From assembly GCA_047967505.1 (NCBI GenBank), contig CM106540.1: DNA of 64,000 nt; one strand, given 5' to 3'. Position numbers and translations under genes: made by a program. The stretch comes from Dipteris shenzhenensis. Lineage: Eukaryota > Polypodiophyta > Polypodiopsida > Gleicheniales. Below, one piece after another: positions 33,507 to 45,067 of the stretch (positions within the stretch are counted from its first letter, which is position 1; every line of letters starts with the position of its first letter). The notes under the pieces were generated by a model, which did no database searches, was not told the DNA's origin, and worked only from the letters and a program-made list of their open reading frames with translations.

Positions 33507-34185
33507 TAGTGACTGTGTAAAAATAGGAAAAAAGAGAAGGAAGGGGGAGTGGGGTGGGTGAAATGTGAGCAGAGGGGAGTACACTTGTGTTGTGCGAAGT
33601 GACAATGGGGTCAGCATGTGGGAACATGAGAACTTATAAAAAATGCAAGAGCAAACTCTAGTAACCTAGTGCTGACTGTGTGTGCATGTGCGGTGTGTTT
33701 GGCAGAGGCTAGTGTGCTGCTGGTGCATCAGGTGAGATGCCTACCATACTGCCTCTTCTAGACCTAGATGTGATGATTATGATAAATGTGGTGGGGGTGG
33801 ATGCCGTACTATAGCATAGCAAGTAAGGAGCCATGTAGAGTACATGTCTAACTTGTTCTTTACCTTGGAGGCTAGAGGCACCTTTGTGTAGGACTTTGTT
33901 GTTTGTTGTGGCAGGCTCCAAAGTCAAGTGTCTAGCCCCAAGGCGAGGTTCTTGTGTAACTCCTTGTGGGGTGGAATTCAGTTCTTGTGGGATATCTCGA
34001 CTGGTGGTGGTGGTGCTTATGTTGAGTCAGACTACCCGTGGCACCATTGCATATTCGATACCTTGAGGCTAGCCTGCTGTGTCCAAATAGTTGGCAAGTT
34101 CTTGTAGTGTTGTATCCTGTGAGAACACAGGTACTTGTGGTGCTACCCTCATACCTTTCGGGGTTTGCAATGCCTCCTTTTGGAT
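33507..34185. other. Unassigned DNA
   Basis: No convincing gene. On the minus strand some sequence following the 34186-34446 frame could be its decayed continuation (APQVPVFSQDTTLQELANYL), but stops are frequent. Confidence 0.4.
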
Positions 34186-34446
34186 CTAGGCGACTTTGTT
34201 GCCTTGGCCACCCGAGCTATTGGTGATGCATGGTGGTGGATGAGGCATGAGCATTGGACGCGGCTTCCTCCGAGCGGTGCTTGTGTGTGGGGGAAGTGAT
34301 CTCAAGGTGGTTGGAGCTACTGCTACTACGTTACCATTCTCCGGGCATTGGTTGTGATCAAAGTGACGTTGGGCAGTGAGGATAGCATCTTGTACTTGTA
34401 GCTCTTGAATATATTGAGCGGAGGATGGTGGCCTGGGTTGAGCCAT
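34186..34446 (-). pseudogene. Short minus-strand open frame, unknown
   Basis: 86 codons beginning MAQPRPPSSAQYIQELQVQD and rich in proline in the second half. It ends with TAG, after which similar-quality sequence continues in frame, suggesting a nonsense mutation. It lies about 110 bp downstream (minus sense) of the protease fragment. No family recognised. Confidence 0.3.
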
Positions 34447-34545
34447 GGTTTACCGCTGCAGCGAGCTTTGTGCTCCCTTCAAGCTAGGCCCTAGGGCGAT
34501 GTGCTGGTTGAAGCTGGTCCATATGGTCATCATTGTTGCATCGCT

Positions 34546-34923
34546 TCATTGTGTGAATCGATGAGGTTGGAGCCGAAGGGGGGGGTTGTTATGCACAGTG
34601 GGACTACTGTCGTTTGACCACCATTGGTAAGTGAAGCAGTTTGGGCACACTAGCTGACTTGGCAATTGATGGTGTAGCACCAGGTCCTTCCTAGAATAAT
34701 CTGTTCTTCGGTGGCTTCTGTAGGGAGAGCATAGAATCGTATATCCATAGCTTTGCGAACAACCATTAGACTTAGATTTACATAACCCAAGGTTTGTAGA
34801 AGTTGGCCATTTATATCCCTTATTGAGGCAATAGTGAGGGTTAGGGGTACATGTAGCTTTTCCCATACCTCTCGAGAGATGAAATTGTGGCTCGTCGCTC
34901 CTGGGTCCATGAGTGCTTTGATG
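34546..34923 (-). pseudogene. Retroelement aspartic protease fragment (gypsy-type)
   Basis: The minus-strand segment reads ALMDPGATSHNFISREVW, then a hydrophobic beta-rich region and EEQIILGRTWCYTINCQV. DPGA(T)S at the catalytic site and the later ILGRTW motif fit the retropepsin of plant Ty3/gypsy elements, where DPG is a known variant of DSG. The upstream (higher-coordinate) part is cut by the copia-3 LTR at 34924, and no reverse transcriptase follows. It is a different family from G0/G1/G2, whose site is DGGAGVN. Confidence 0.7.
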
Positions 34924-35283
34924 TGTTGAGATATAGAGCTCCACTCGTGATATGCCAGGGTGACCGTTGTGCATTTATGTCACCGACTTGTTAGCTGTAG
35001 ATGCAGTTGGTACACTGCCCATGAATAATAGCTGGATGACAGCTATCTTTATGTACTCTAGTTAGTGGCACAATTAGTATGCCCCCTAGGTTAGCTGAGT
35101 TTGGTTTGAGACCCACATATAGGGTTCACCTATTCCTTTTGTACTTAGAGAGAGAGTTCTTTTGGCTTTCACAACTAACAAGAGGAAAATTGTTTTCAGC
35201 CTCCACCTTTGTGTGTATTCCCCCATTGTGTATGCGAGAAAGCTACGAGTGAGACTCCTTACTTCTCTCCCACTCTCTTCACA
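34924..35283 (+). mobile_element. Copia-3 5' LTR, complete
   Basis: TGTTGAGATATAGAGCTCC...CTCTCTTCACA, 360 bp, same family as copia-1 and copia-2 but in the plus orientation. The inner end is fixed by the primer site at 35284. Confidence 0.9.
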
Positions 35284-35297
35284 TGGTATCAGAGCTC
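35284..35297 (+). other. Copia-3 primer-binding site
   Basis: TGGTATCAGAGCTC directly follows the LTR; complementary to initiator-methionine tRNA. Confidence 0.9.
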
Positions 35298-35810
35298 GGT
35301 TCATGGTATGGAGCTCAAGAAAGCAAACCAAGTTCACGGTGTCTTGGTAAGAGGATCAGTGTTTCTTTCCTTTTTCGAGTTTGGGAGCAAATCTCTGCAA
35401 GCAGCACAACCGAAAAGTGCAAGAGTGCACTGTCTCAGATTAGGATGCCCTTCGCAGTGTGGCGAGAGGGCAGTATATGCTGCGGGCAAGGGCAAAGCCC
35501 TTAGTGACATTATTTTTTTGATTCGAGGCCATTTTGAGGCCCGTTTTGGTGGCCGAAGCTTTTCATAGGCACTCAAAAAAGTGCCCTGTTTTTTGCTGTG
35601 CGACCACTATTCCATAGGTTGGTGAAAAGTTGCCATAGAAATTGCATCGTATGCTTGTGCGCAGAGATATTGGGAGTGACAGAATCATTCTTATTGCCTG
35701 TTGATGCAAAATCATCACTAGGAAGTGACTGTGTGGTCAAATACCATTTTTGTCAGTTTTGTAGATTTGCCCTTGTGAGACAGAAGAAGTGTTTTTTGCA
35801 GTGTTTTGTA
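35298..35810 (+). other. Copia-3 leader
   Basis: Untranslated leader homologous, in reverse, to 11268-11797 and 18048-18520. Open frames inside (such as 35598-35999, which runs into Gag) have no start that is shared among the three copies. Confidence 0.7.
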
Positions 35811-37171
35811 ATCGTGTCTGATGCTTTTTCACAGATAGTCACTGAAAAGCTTGACAAGAACAACTTCCAAGCATGGAAGTTTAGAATGACGAATTTCCTT
35901 AAGGAAAAAGGCTACTGGGAGTTCGTTACTGGAGCTAAACAAGAACCAGTTATTCCTAATGTTCCCAATCAACAGGAGTTGCAAGAATTTAAAGGCTAGC
36001 ATGAGAGAGCCAGAAAAGCTATGTACTAGCTGTATATCATTATTTCAGATTCTATCATTGTGCATATTCAGTTGTAAGCACATCGAAGGAGGCGTGGGAT
36101 ACTTTGACAAAAATGTATAGCACAAATACGCAAGCTAGGAAAATGCAGCTCAAGGAGGAGTTGCATAATGTGCAGAGAGAAAATATGAGAATCAATGACT
36201 ATCACATGAAGGTGAAGAATATTGCAGATGCACTTGCTTCTATTGGGTCACCAGTGGAAGATGACGATTTAGTTTCTGTGACCTTGAATGGTCTAGGAAA
36301 GGATTGTGCACAATTCCATACATCCATTGCTACCCGTGAGAATTTTCTTGATTTTGAGGAGTTGATTTCTCTTCTAATTTCTAAAGAACAGAGAAATGGT
36401 GGTGCATCTTCTTCAAGAGGAACTTCAAAAGAAATTGTCTTCTACTCAAATGCTGGAAGAGGTAGAGGTAGAGGTAGAGTAGGCCGACCTGGAGGTCATG
36501 GCAGAAATCGAAATATGCAGCAAATTCAAGAAAACCAGTCCTATAGAGGAGGACGTGGTAACTTTAGAGGCAAGGGGAGCCAAAGAGGTCGTGGTGGATG
36601 GCAAAGCAATGTTGACTGCTATAAAAGCCAGAATGACATCATGACTGGAAAATTGCAGCAAGGTAATTATGCATCCTCTAGTAGAGACGGTGACGACAGA
36701 AATGAGCATTTGTTTATGGTGCAGCACATGACCAATTCTATGACAAGTGCAAAAGAAAGCAATGATGTGTGGTATGTTGACTCAAGTGCATCAAACCACA
36801 TGACAGATCATGCAGAATGGATGCAGGATGCAAGGAAAATGGAAAGACCGGGATTTGTGGAGACTGGTGATGTTACTACACATCCTGTTGTGCAGATTGG
36901 TAAAATTCCTTTGTTTATGTAGGATTAGAAAAAGAAATATATGTCTGATGTATTTCATATCCCGAATATCACCAAGAACCTGGTTTTTGTTGGTCAAATG
37001 GTTGAGCAGGGCTTGCAGGTCAGATTTTATCCTCATGGATGCTTTGTTGAGGATATGAAAAATAAAGGTCGCTTGATAGCAAATGGGAAGAAGAAGGGCA
37101 GGATGTTTACATTGGATGCGGACATGCCTGAATTGAGTGCAGTAATTTTTGCACATGGGACCGGTGTAGTT
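35811..37171 (+). pseudogene. Copia-3 gag and protease region, truncated
   Basis: Same gag as copia-1 and copia-2 (LDKNNFQAWKFRM; NDYHMKVKNIADALASIG; RG-rich tail). The start codon shared by the other copies (ATGGCGTCTGAT) reads ATCGTGTCTGAT at 35811. TAG at 35997-35999 replaces a Trp codon. The zinc knuckle is removed by a clean in-frame deletion near 36610-36625. The protease site is VDSSAS near 36777-36795. Pre-integrase sequence follows (36941-37171, FYPHGCFVEDMKNKGRLIA). Similarity ends at about 37171 (GTAGTTGTA), where CACTA-type DNA begins. Incapable of making functional proteins. Confidence 0.88.
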
Positions 37172-37661
37172 GTATCGACAGTAACTGTGACCATATTGCT
37201 AGTACTTTTATTACTGCCTGTAGTTGAAGTATAACCGTCGATAGTAGTAGTCCAACCGGCAGCATCCATACTTTTACCGCCTGTGGTAGAACTTCTACTG
37301 GTGCACAACACAAAGCAACTATAGACGCACTTGATAGACATGCAAAATAGCGAGCGCATCTATAGGCGCTACTAGAATAGCAAAAATATGGGTGTGTCTA
37401 ATAGCACATCTATTAGCGCATCTGTTTGCACATCTATTAGCGTGGATTTAGATGCAAAACAGAGAATACAGAAAGTGAAATTTTGGTGTAGGCTGATAAA
37501 TGTACATCATTGCTTTCCTAACATTGCCCATGATTACCAAAGCATGTAATTTTAACAAAAATGTCAATTATTTTTGGCAAATTACTCACATATACAAAAA
37601 TAAAGTAAGGTGAGGAGAATGAGACAATATGTAAAATAGTTTTGCCAATATCAATGATGGG
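37172..37661. other. Probable subterminal region of CACTA-C
   Basis: Short repeated words are present: TACCGCCTGT and TACTGCCTGTAGT-like forms, and GCGCATCTATAGGCGCT, GCACATCTATTAGCGCAT, GCACATCTATTAGCGTGG (about 37358-37450). Arrays of short direct and inverted repeats next to the 3' end of a transposase are typical of CACTA elements. No CACTA terminus is visible at the junction with copia-3, so the end is missing or mutated. Confidence 0.4.
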
Positions 37662-40490
37662 CTATGGTTCAATCTCATCCTCAATGAGATCAACCCTTGC
37701 CAAACTATTTGCTTCAAAATCCAAATGAGTGTTGAGATCTACAAATACATTCAACCAAGTACTACTCATGCTACTCATGTGCTCATCGAAATCAGCATCA
37801 CCAATGGTAGGCTCATCCTCATGGGTAATGGCCTCAATATCTGTATCTCCTATCTCATGATCATCCTCCTCTCTCGTATCACTATCATCATCACCTCCAT
37901 GGCCATGATCATCCTCCATACACTCCATATTGGTAAATGTACTATACATCACTTTGGAACGTGGCGTAATAGGTATGACATGCCACCACTTATTATTATC
38001 CACCATTGGTTGATAGAAAACCTAATTCAAACACAAATACAATCATGTTATTTTCCTTGCATCGAAGGTATCAAATATTTAAAAGTGAGTATTTTTATAT
38101 GTGTACAATACCTGTTCACATTGTTGTAGTAGTACTAGTGTGTCCTTCTTACTTTGCCAAAACTTTGTGGACTTAATAGTTACAAAGCCACTTGCATGGC
38201 ATTTAATTGTTGCATTAGGGCCTCTTTCCACCACGTCCTTAAACCACTTTACATCCAAAACATACACAAAGAAGCGTCGGAAGTCAAGCTTAATAATATC
38301 TTGGATTATGCCACAATAATCATCCATGGCTCCATTGGCTCCCTCAAAGCTAGCAAAGATGCCGCAATCTTGTGTGTTTCTCTTATCATCAATCCATTGT
38401 GTTCGAAAATGCTTACCCTCACACCATATAGCATTGAACATAGTACACTACACCAAGACAAAATCAATTAAATAAGCAATCTAAATTGTTGAAAGCTCCT
38501 AACTTATGCATAACATTCTATATACCGACCTTGCTCATGCATCCCCTAGCATACTCCCATTCTTCCATTGTGATATGCATCCCCTCATCTCTCTCTACTC
38601 TCTCCATTTCGTCAAGTAGCCAATCCACATGAATATCCTTTGGAAGTGCTCTTAGATGCTGAGGGTATGGCACACGAGATCCGTGGTGTGTACGAAAGAG
38701 GGCCCTTTCTCCTTGTCTTCTTGCATTTGCATCCTTGTACCTTGTCACCATCTTTTTATCACATCACTATTAAGCATGCAATAGAGGTTGATATTATTAA
38801 GCAACTCCATGTCTATTACGTTGCTGCGTCCTTTCCCTTGAGGCACAATAGAGGTCATCCATAGGTCTTCATCATCTCTCCATAGTTGTGGGAGAGAGCT
38901 ATCCACATCAACAAGAAACTCAGAAATATATACAAGTGACTCTTGTACCAACCAACCCTCGACCATGCTACCTTCGGGTCTTGCATTTTGTCTCATGAAA
39001 CCATCAAAGTCTTCCTTGAGTGCTCAAGGAAGAACAACCATCATGCATGTACAGTACCAACTCCACTATGAGATGTAGTTGGCTTGTGAGAATAGAACGT
39101 GGAAATGTCTCCTCCACTAAACAAACCAACTCCACTGACATAACTCAAGCATTCTCAAGCATGGTGGGATCTATTTCGTTTGAGCTCACATACCTAAAAA
39201 GGAAAAAGTATGTCATATTAGCAATATGAACACCTTGCATGGAGCTTTGATACGCTTCACATTTTGTATCTTGTAAAGTACCTCACAAGCTCGCCCATCT
39301 TGTAAATACAATCCTTCACATCTTTCGATGCACTATGAGAAATGCTAGTAGGTAGTATGAACTAAACACATGAGGAATGGTTGATTAGTTGCTTCTAATT
39401 CACTCACAAATTTGGAAGAAAAAAGATATTATGCACATAAAATACTTACTTGGAGCATCTTGTGCCAATCATGAGATTTCAAGCCATATAATTGCTCTAC
39501 ACCTCTTTTCTTGCTCTTTGTGAAGGCCCCCTTCAAACACCTCATGCATCTAGTGGGGGTACAAACTGTAGTGATAGCTCGCTTCACCACCACCATCTCT
39601 AGCTTTGATAACCTCCATGGTGCATGAGGTAAAAAGACACGCCCATTTGGCCTCACTTGTGGCCAAGCTTCATGCGTCCTCACTATGGTGCTTACTTGAA
39701 CACTCACCACAGCCTAGGAAGTCATGCATCGTCCACATCAAGACTGCTTTGCAATTGAAGTCTCATGAGATGAGGGAGGCCTGTTCACATCATGCACCTC
39801 GATACCTCTCCAAAGTATCTCCAGCTCGTCAATCAAAGGCTCCAAATAAACATCAGGATTTTTGACTTTATGTTTCTCTAGAATTAGAAGGGATAACATA
39901 GCATGTCCTTTCTTAATCGCCATAGAGGGTGGAAGATTATAATTCACCAATATCACTGGCCATACACTGTAAGTGCTTTTGAGACCAAATGGGTTCACAC
40001 CATCCATACCCAATCCAAGTCTCAAGCTCCTAGGTTCTTCCTTGAAACTTAGCCATGTGTCTTCAATATGCTTCCACGCAGGTGTGTGCGGGAGTTCTCC
40101 ACTTGCCATCGGTTGATCGATGGGAGGAATGCCATGACATGAGCTCTGCAATGGATTTGCACTTGAACATATGTTGGATGTAAGGGATTATGGGATCATG
40201 TCGCAGAACCTTACGAGGCACATCCAAAGTTTTGAGATATGCTCTACATCTTGCCTCTCCACAAGTAGGACACTCTCTTGCATCCTTATCTTGTCCACAA
40301 AACAGAACACAATCATTGACGCATGCATGGATGCACTTGTAATCTAATCCTCCAAGAGAGGTCACATGTTGCCTCACCATATCTCTTGAGGTCGGTAATT
40401 TATTCTCCCTTGGAAGCATTTTACACAATAGCCTGCACATGAAGACCATATATGAGAAAAAGCATTTGAGTAATCGACCCACTAGCATAA
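37662..40490 (-). pseudogene. CACTA (En/Spm) TNP2-type transposase with introns
   Basis: Minus strand. Transposase_21 region at 39738-40488 (GNKLP-like RENKLPTSRD, IHACVNDCVLFCG, CPTCGEARC, HRSTDGKW, LGLGMDGVNPFG, WPVILVNYNLPP, YLEPLIDELEILW). DUF4218 region at about 38750-39710 (GLKSHDWHKMLQ; ARPEGSMVEGWLVQESL). DUF4216 region at about 37960-38441 (GKHFRTQWIDDKRNTQDCG; DYCGIIQDIIKLDF; VLDVKWFKD). An acidic tail ends at 37662. Introns fit GT-AG: donor CAA|GTAAGT near 39449 with acceptor near 39371; donor CAG|GTATTG at about 38112 with acceptor GAATTAG at about 38022, which joins the two halves of the motif EQVFY. A one-base deletion near 40080 and stop codons (for example near 39150) disable it. 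The 5' exons are cut off by G1 at 40539. Confidence 0.88.
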
Positions 40491-40538
40491 TTCACCATGT
40501 TTGCAAAATAGACTTTAAAGCTTACTTGAGTAATGCAT

Positions 40539-41843
40539 TGTTGACTCTGTGCCAACATGAACTTATGTAGAAAGGGAATGTGATACAACTTTGTGATACA
40601 ACTTTGTGTTACAACTTTGTGTTACAACTTCTAGATACAACTTTGTGTTACAACGTTGTGTTACAACTTTGTGATACAACTTTGTGTTACAACTTTGTGT
40701 TACAACTTTGTGATACAACTTTGTGTAACAACTTTGTGTAACAACTTTGTGTTACAACTTCTATATGTAGAGAGAGAATGTGTTACAACTTCTACATGTA
40801 GAGAGAGAATGTGTTACAACTTTGTGTTAGAACTTTGTGATACAACCTTGTGTTACAACTTTGTGATACGACTTTGTGTTACAACTTTGTGTTACATGCA
40901 GAGAGAGAAGCTCTCCAACTTGTATAAATACCCCATAATGGAATGAAGCCCACACTCTTTGGGGCATTGTGTTGAGTCTACTTTGGTATTCCAAGCATTT
41001 GTCTCAAGTGTCCATGCGTCCTTGCACTGCACGTCCAAAAGCATGGCCTAACCTTGCAACTCCTCCTCCCCTCTCCTCCAACCTTGCAACCCATCCTCTC
41101 CCTCTCCTCCTCCCTCCTCCTCCTTCCTCCTCCTCCTCCCTCCTCCTCCTCCTCCTCCCTCCTCCTCCTCCCTCCTCCTCCTCCTCTCTCCTCCTCCTCC
41201 CTCCTCTCTCTTCTTTCCCACATGCTCTTACACGTTCTTCCTCTCCCACTCCTATGCTCCCCTAAACCCTTTGTTCCTCAACACTTAAAACTCCATGATC
41301 TACGAGGGAGATGAGTTCTCCACCATGTACTCTACCCTAACCTTGGAACCTTCTTCTAAACCCTGGAACCTCCTTCTAAACCCTGGAAACCCTGGAACTC
41401 TTTCTAAACCCTGGAACCTCCTTCTGAACCCTGGAACCTCCTTCTAAACCTTGGAACTCTTTCTAAACCCTGGAACCTCCTTCTAAACCCTGGAACCTCC
41501 TTCTGAACCCAGGAACCTCCTTCTAAACCCTAGAACTCTTTCTAAACCCTGGAACCTCCTTCTGAATCCTTAAACTCCTCCTAAACCCTACAACCCCCAA
41601 TGAAGGTGAAAGCCTTCATTACCTCAACAAAGATGATTTACGTTCCTTTTACACATGCATGTACTTTGTTTGCTTACCACACTTAAGCCTACGTCTCTCA
41701 CCGGAACACGACTTGAGGTCCTAAGCTACACATATACTACAACCGACAATCCCAATATATCTATAGGTGACAAAAAGCCTCGGAACCCTACAAACATAGA
41801 ATACCCAGCTCTTCCTATGAAAGTAGTAGGAAAGAGCCAACAT
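40539..41843 (+). mobile_element. G1 5' LTR, complete
   Basis: TGTTGACTCTGTGCC...GGAAAGAGCCAACA, 1305 bp. U3 carries the ACAACTTTGTG minisatellite (about 40575-40895). TATAAAT lies at 40923-40929, followed by ACCCCATAATGG. After it come a (CCT)n tract (41060-41215), CCTGGAACCTCCTTCTAA repeats (41340-41570) and the conserved end with GTGACAAAAAGCCTCGG. It is inserted in the CACTA-C transposase gene. Confidence 0.92.
40923..40929 (+). promoter_or_regulatory. TATA box in G1 LTR
   Basis: TATAAAT within CTTGTATAAATACCCC, conserved at 19550 (G0) and 27238 (N1) and altered to TATAACT at about 54886 in G2. It follows the minisatellite directly and precedes the CT-rich transcribed part of the LTR. 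Confidence 0.65.
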
Positions 41844-41863
41844 TTGGCACCGCTGCCGGGGAG
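41844..41863 (+). other. G1 primer-binding site
   Basis: TTTGGCACCGCTGCCGGGGA directly follows the LTR. G2 has TTTGGCGCCGCTGCCGGGGA. This resembles the TGGCGCCGTTGCCGGGGA primer site common in Tat/Athila-type plant elements. The exact tRNA is not determined here. Confidence 0.7.
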
Positions 41864-44800
41864 ACTAGCGTCTCAAGGAGTGAGTAAACATATGTAGGTA
41901 TGTGTAAAACAACAAACTACTTCGAACTTTCACGAACATAACACTCAAGGGCAAGGAGAGTAAAATTTTTTTCCCATTTCTAGCCAAACATATCAACCCC
42001 AAGCATCAACCTTGGGTTACTACCTTAAGAATTTTTCTTTATTTCTTAAATAGAAGCCACATGATATACAATCAGGCTAGGTAGTGGACACGAATGCATA
42101 GAGCTTGCAATTTTGATCATTTTACCTTTTTTCAGAAAAGCAAACCGAGCTCTCCATAAATAGTTATGGTTCGGGAAGAGTTTAGGGTCAAACCCTAAAC
42201 CTAAACCCTAAACCTAAAATCAAATCCTATAAAAACCTACTCCACCCCCTCATTCTTCATCTTTCACTTTTTTCCTCCATTCTCTTCTTCATTCCGAGCC
42301 CCACGCAAGACACTCCTCCCTCTCCATCGACTACCACCTTACTCCCATCCTCGCATTGTAAGTGACTTCGAGCCCTTCTCGCAGCGATAACCCAGCCTTC
42401 CACCCACCGTCCATTGTTCCACAACAATCCCGTTACATCGAGAAAGACTTGGAGAGCGTTCAGGTGACCACTTCTCCCTCCTTTTCGATTTCCGTTCGTT
42501 AAGTTTTTGTCCCTTTTTTTTTTCCCCCCCCCCTCCCATCTCCACCACCCCCTCCCCCCTCCCATTTCCCCCTCCATCTCCACCTCCCCCATTCACTCTC
42601 TCTTTTTCTTTCTCTCTCTATTCCCCCTCCCCCTCCCCCCTCCATCTCCCCCTCTCCCCCTCCCCCTCCATTTCCCACCTCCCCCTCCCCCCTCCATCCA
42701 TCTCCACCTCCCCCTCTCCCCTCCCCCTCCATTTCCACCTCCCCCTCCCCCTCCCCCTCCATCGCCACCTCCCCTCTCCCCTCCCCCTCCATCTCCACCT
42801 CCCCCTCTCCCCTCCACCTCCATTTTCCACCTCCCCCTCCCCCCTCCATCTCCCCCTTGCCCCTCCATCTCCCCCTCCCCTCTCCCCCCTCCCCCTCCCT
42901 CTCCACCACCCCCCTCCCCCCTCCATCTCCATCTCCCCCTCCCCCCTCCATCTCCCCCTCCATCTCCATCTCCACCTCCCCCTCCCCCCTCCCCCCTCCA
43001 TCTCCCCCTCCATCTCCACCTCCCCCTCCCCCTCCCCCCTCCCCCCTCCACCACCCCCACCACCTCCCCCTTTCACTCTCTCTCTTTTTTTCTCTCTCTA
43101 TCCCTCCCCCTTTCTCTCTCTTTATCTCTCTATCCCTCCCCCTTTCTCTTTCTATCTCTCTCTTTCCCTCCGCCTCTCTTACTCTCTCTCTCTTACTCTC
43201 TCTCCCTCTCTCTCTCTCTCTTCCCCATCCCCCCTCTCTCTCTACCACCCTCCCCCTCTCTCCCTCTCTCTCTTCCCCATCCCCCCCCTCTCTTACCACC
43301 CTCCCTCTCTCTCTCATTCTCTCCCCATCCCCTCTCTCTCTTTTCTCTCTCCTCTCTTCCCCTTCCCCCCCCTCTCTCTTTTCTCTCGCATTTCTCTCCC
43401 CATCCCCCTCTCTCTCTTTTCTCTCTCCTCTCTCCCCCTTCCCCCCCTCTCTCTCTTTTCTCTCTCCTCTCTCCCCCTTACCCCGCTCCCTTACTCCCCC
43501 CTCTCTGTAAACCTTCCCCCCCCCTCTGTGTTAACCCCCTCGGTGGCGCTCCGTAGAGGTGCCACCTGCCACCCCTTTGATGGTGCACATAGTGTTGCCC
43601 CGCCCCCTCTCTCTAGCCCCCCACTCTACCCGCGTGCTCTAGCCCCCTGGCCCCCTCTCTCTAACCCCCTGCCCCGCCCCGTGGCGGCGCTGTGTGTGCT
43701 GCCCCGCCTCGCTCTCCGCCCCCCGCTCATGTTCCCCACCGCCCCGCCCCGCCTCGCGCCCACCTCTCGCCCTGCTCTCGCTACGCCCTGGCCCCCCTCG
43801 CCGCTCGCCCGCCCCACCCAAACAGAACCTTCCGTCTCGCCTCGCTACCCACCGCCCAACCCCGCCCGCCCCGCCATGCTCATCCCCCGCTCTCCGTTCC
43901 CCCTCACCCCCTCCATCCCTCGTTCCCCCTCATCCTTCAACCCCCATCCCTCACCCCCACTCTCCATCGCTCACCCCCCGCCCCGCGCACCCCGACCCCG
44001 CTCTCCGACCCTCACCCCTGTTTCCCCCCGCCCTTCACCCCCCGCGCACACCCCTTTCCCTTGCATGCAACCCCCCCTGCGCCATTCCCCCCCCTTGCGA
44101 AACCCCCCCAGGGCGCCGCCGTCGGAACGCCCCCCAGCACACCCAAAAAAAAAAAAAAAACCTACCCTAAACTAACCTCAAGTTAGTTGCTAACTATGAG
44201 TAGGTTAGTTGGTTAACCTAGGCTAGGTTAGGCTAGGTTAGTTGGTTAACTCTAGGCTAGTTAGTCTAACTCAGTTAGATTAGGTTAAGCTAGGTTAGTT
44301 AGCAGAAACCTGGCTAGGTTAGTTTTGCCCTTGGTTCGATTAGTTTAACCTTACCTCAGTTAACATAACTGTAGTTACTTACACTAACTACGTTAGTTGA
44401 ACTAACTATGGTCAGTCTAATCCTCAGTAGGCTAGGTTAGACTAACTGATTAGCCTCTAACTAGACAAATAGTTCAGTTAGTCTAACTAGATCAACTTGG
44501 TTTCAACCCCTCGATTGGACTTAAAGTCCATTCACACCACCATTAGGACCCCCCAACGCAAAACTTACCCCTACTTTAATCTCTCGAAACTCATCCGTTT
44601 GGGACCCAAACTGAACCCCGTTTGAAACACCACGTTACGGGGTATTTTTCCAGCCCATTGCACACCATTTCAGCATCCCTAGCACACATTCATTCGCGCC
44701 CCCGTGTGGGCCTCATTTTGCACAAATTCACTCGTATTTTCACGCCGTGACCTCCGTTTAATGCTTCATCTGCACCGGCAAATTTCCTACACACGTAGGA

Positions 44801-45067
44801 CAATCTTAGGCACATTATTAACATGACGGTCCCTACACAAACTAACACCACTCTAACTCTCCTAACAACACCACATCCACACCCGCACTTGGGGTAGCGA
44901 CACCCTTGGCAAATCACACACAATTTGCATGTAGTTACATTCCGGCCAACGACCAATGCTCACCACATCCACATCTAACTCCGCTACAACCACTGCCCCC
45001 GCCAATCCTCTACCCTGAATCCCCCCCTGAGATTCAACAACTCCCTTTAACTCCTCCACGGCCCAAC
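41864..45067 (+). other. G1 leader (5' untranslated region)
   Basis: About 3.2 kb. In order: single-copy sequence (41864-42500) with a telomere-like AAACCCTAAACCTAAACCCT run at about 42193; a C/T tract dominated by CCCCCTCCATCTCC (42515-43080); CT-rich sequence (43080-43520); a CpG-rich block (43530-44150); an A-run; a GTTAG/CTAAC-rich block (44160-44490); and a conserved single-copy block (44490-45067). The long frames across it (349 codons on plus, 272 on minus) are low-complexity Pro/Ser/Leu and Gly/Glu/Arg and are not genes. Confidence 0.8.

Noticed and set aside
38450-38470. CACTA terminus (CACTACACCAAG)
   Set aside because: It coincides with a splice acceptor and intron of the transposase gene and lacks the ACGGG block seen at 4348 and 5251.
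42193-42222. Telomere or interstitial telomeric repeat
   Set aside because: Only a few CCTAAA-type words inside a retrotransposon leader, present in shorter form in G2; it belongs to the element and is not a chromosome end.
42499-43556. 349-codon plus-strand and 272-codon minus-strand frames in the G1 leader
   Set aside because: CCCCCTCC repeats give Pro/Ser/Leu on plus and Gly/Glu/Arg on minus; frames in G2 at the same place have different sequence.
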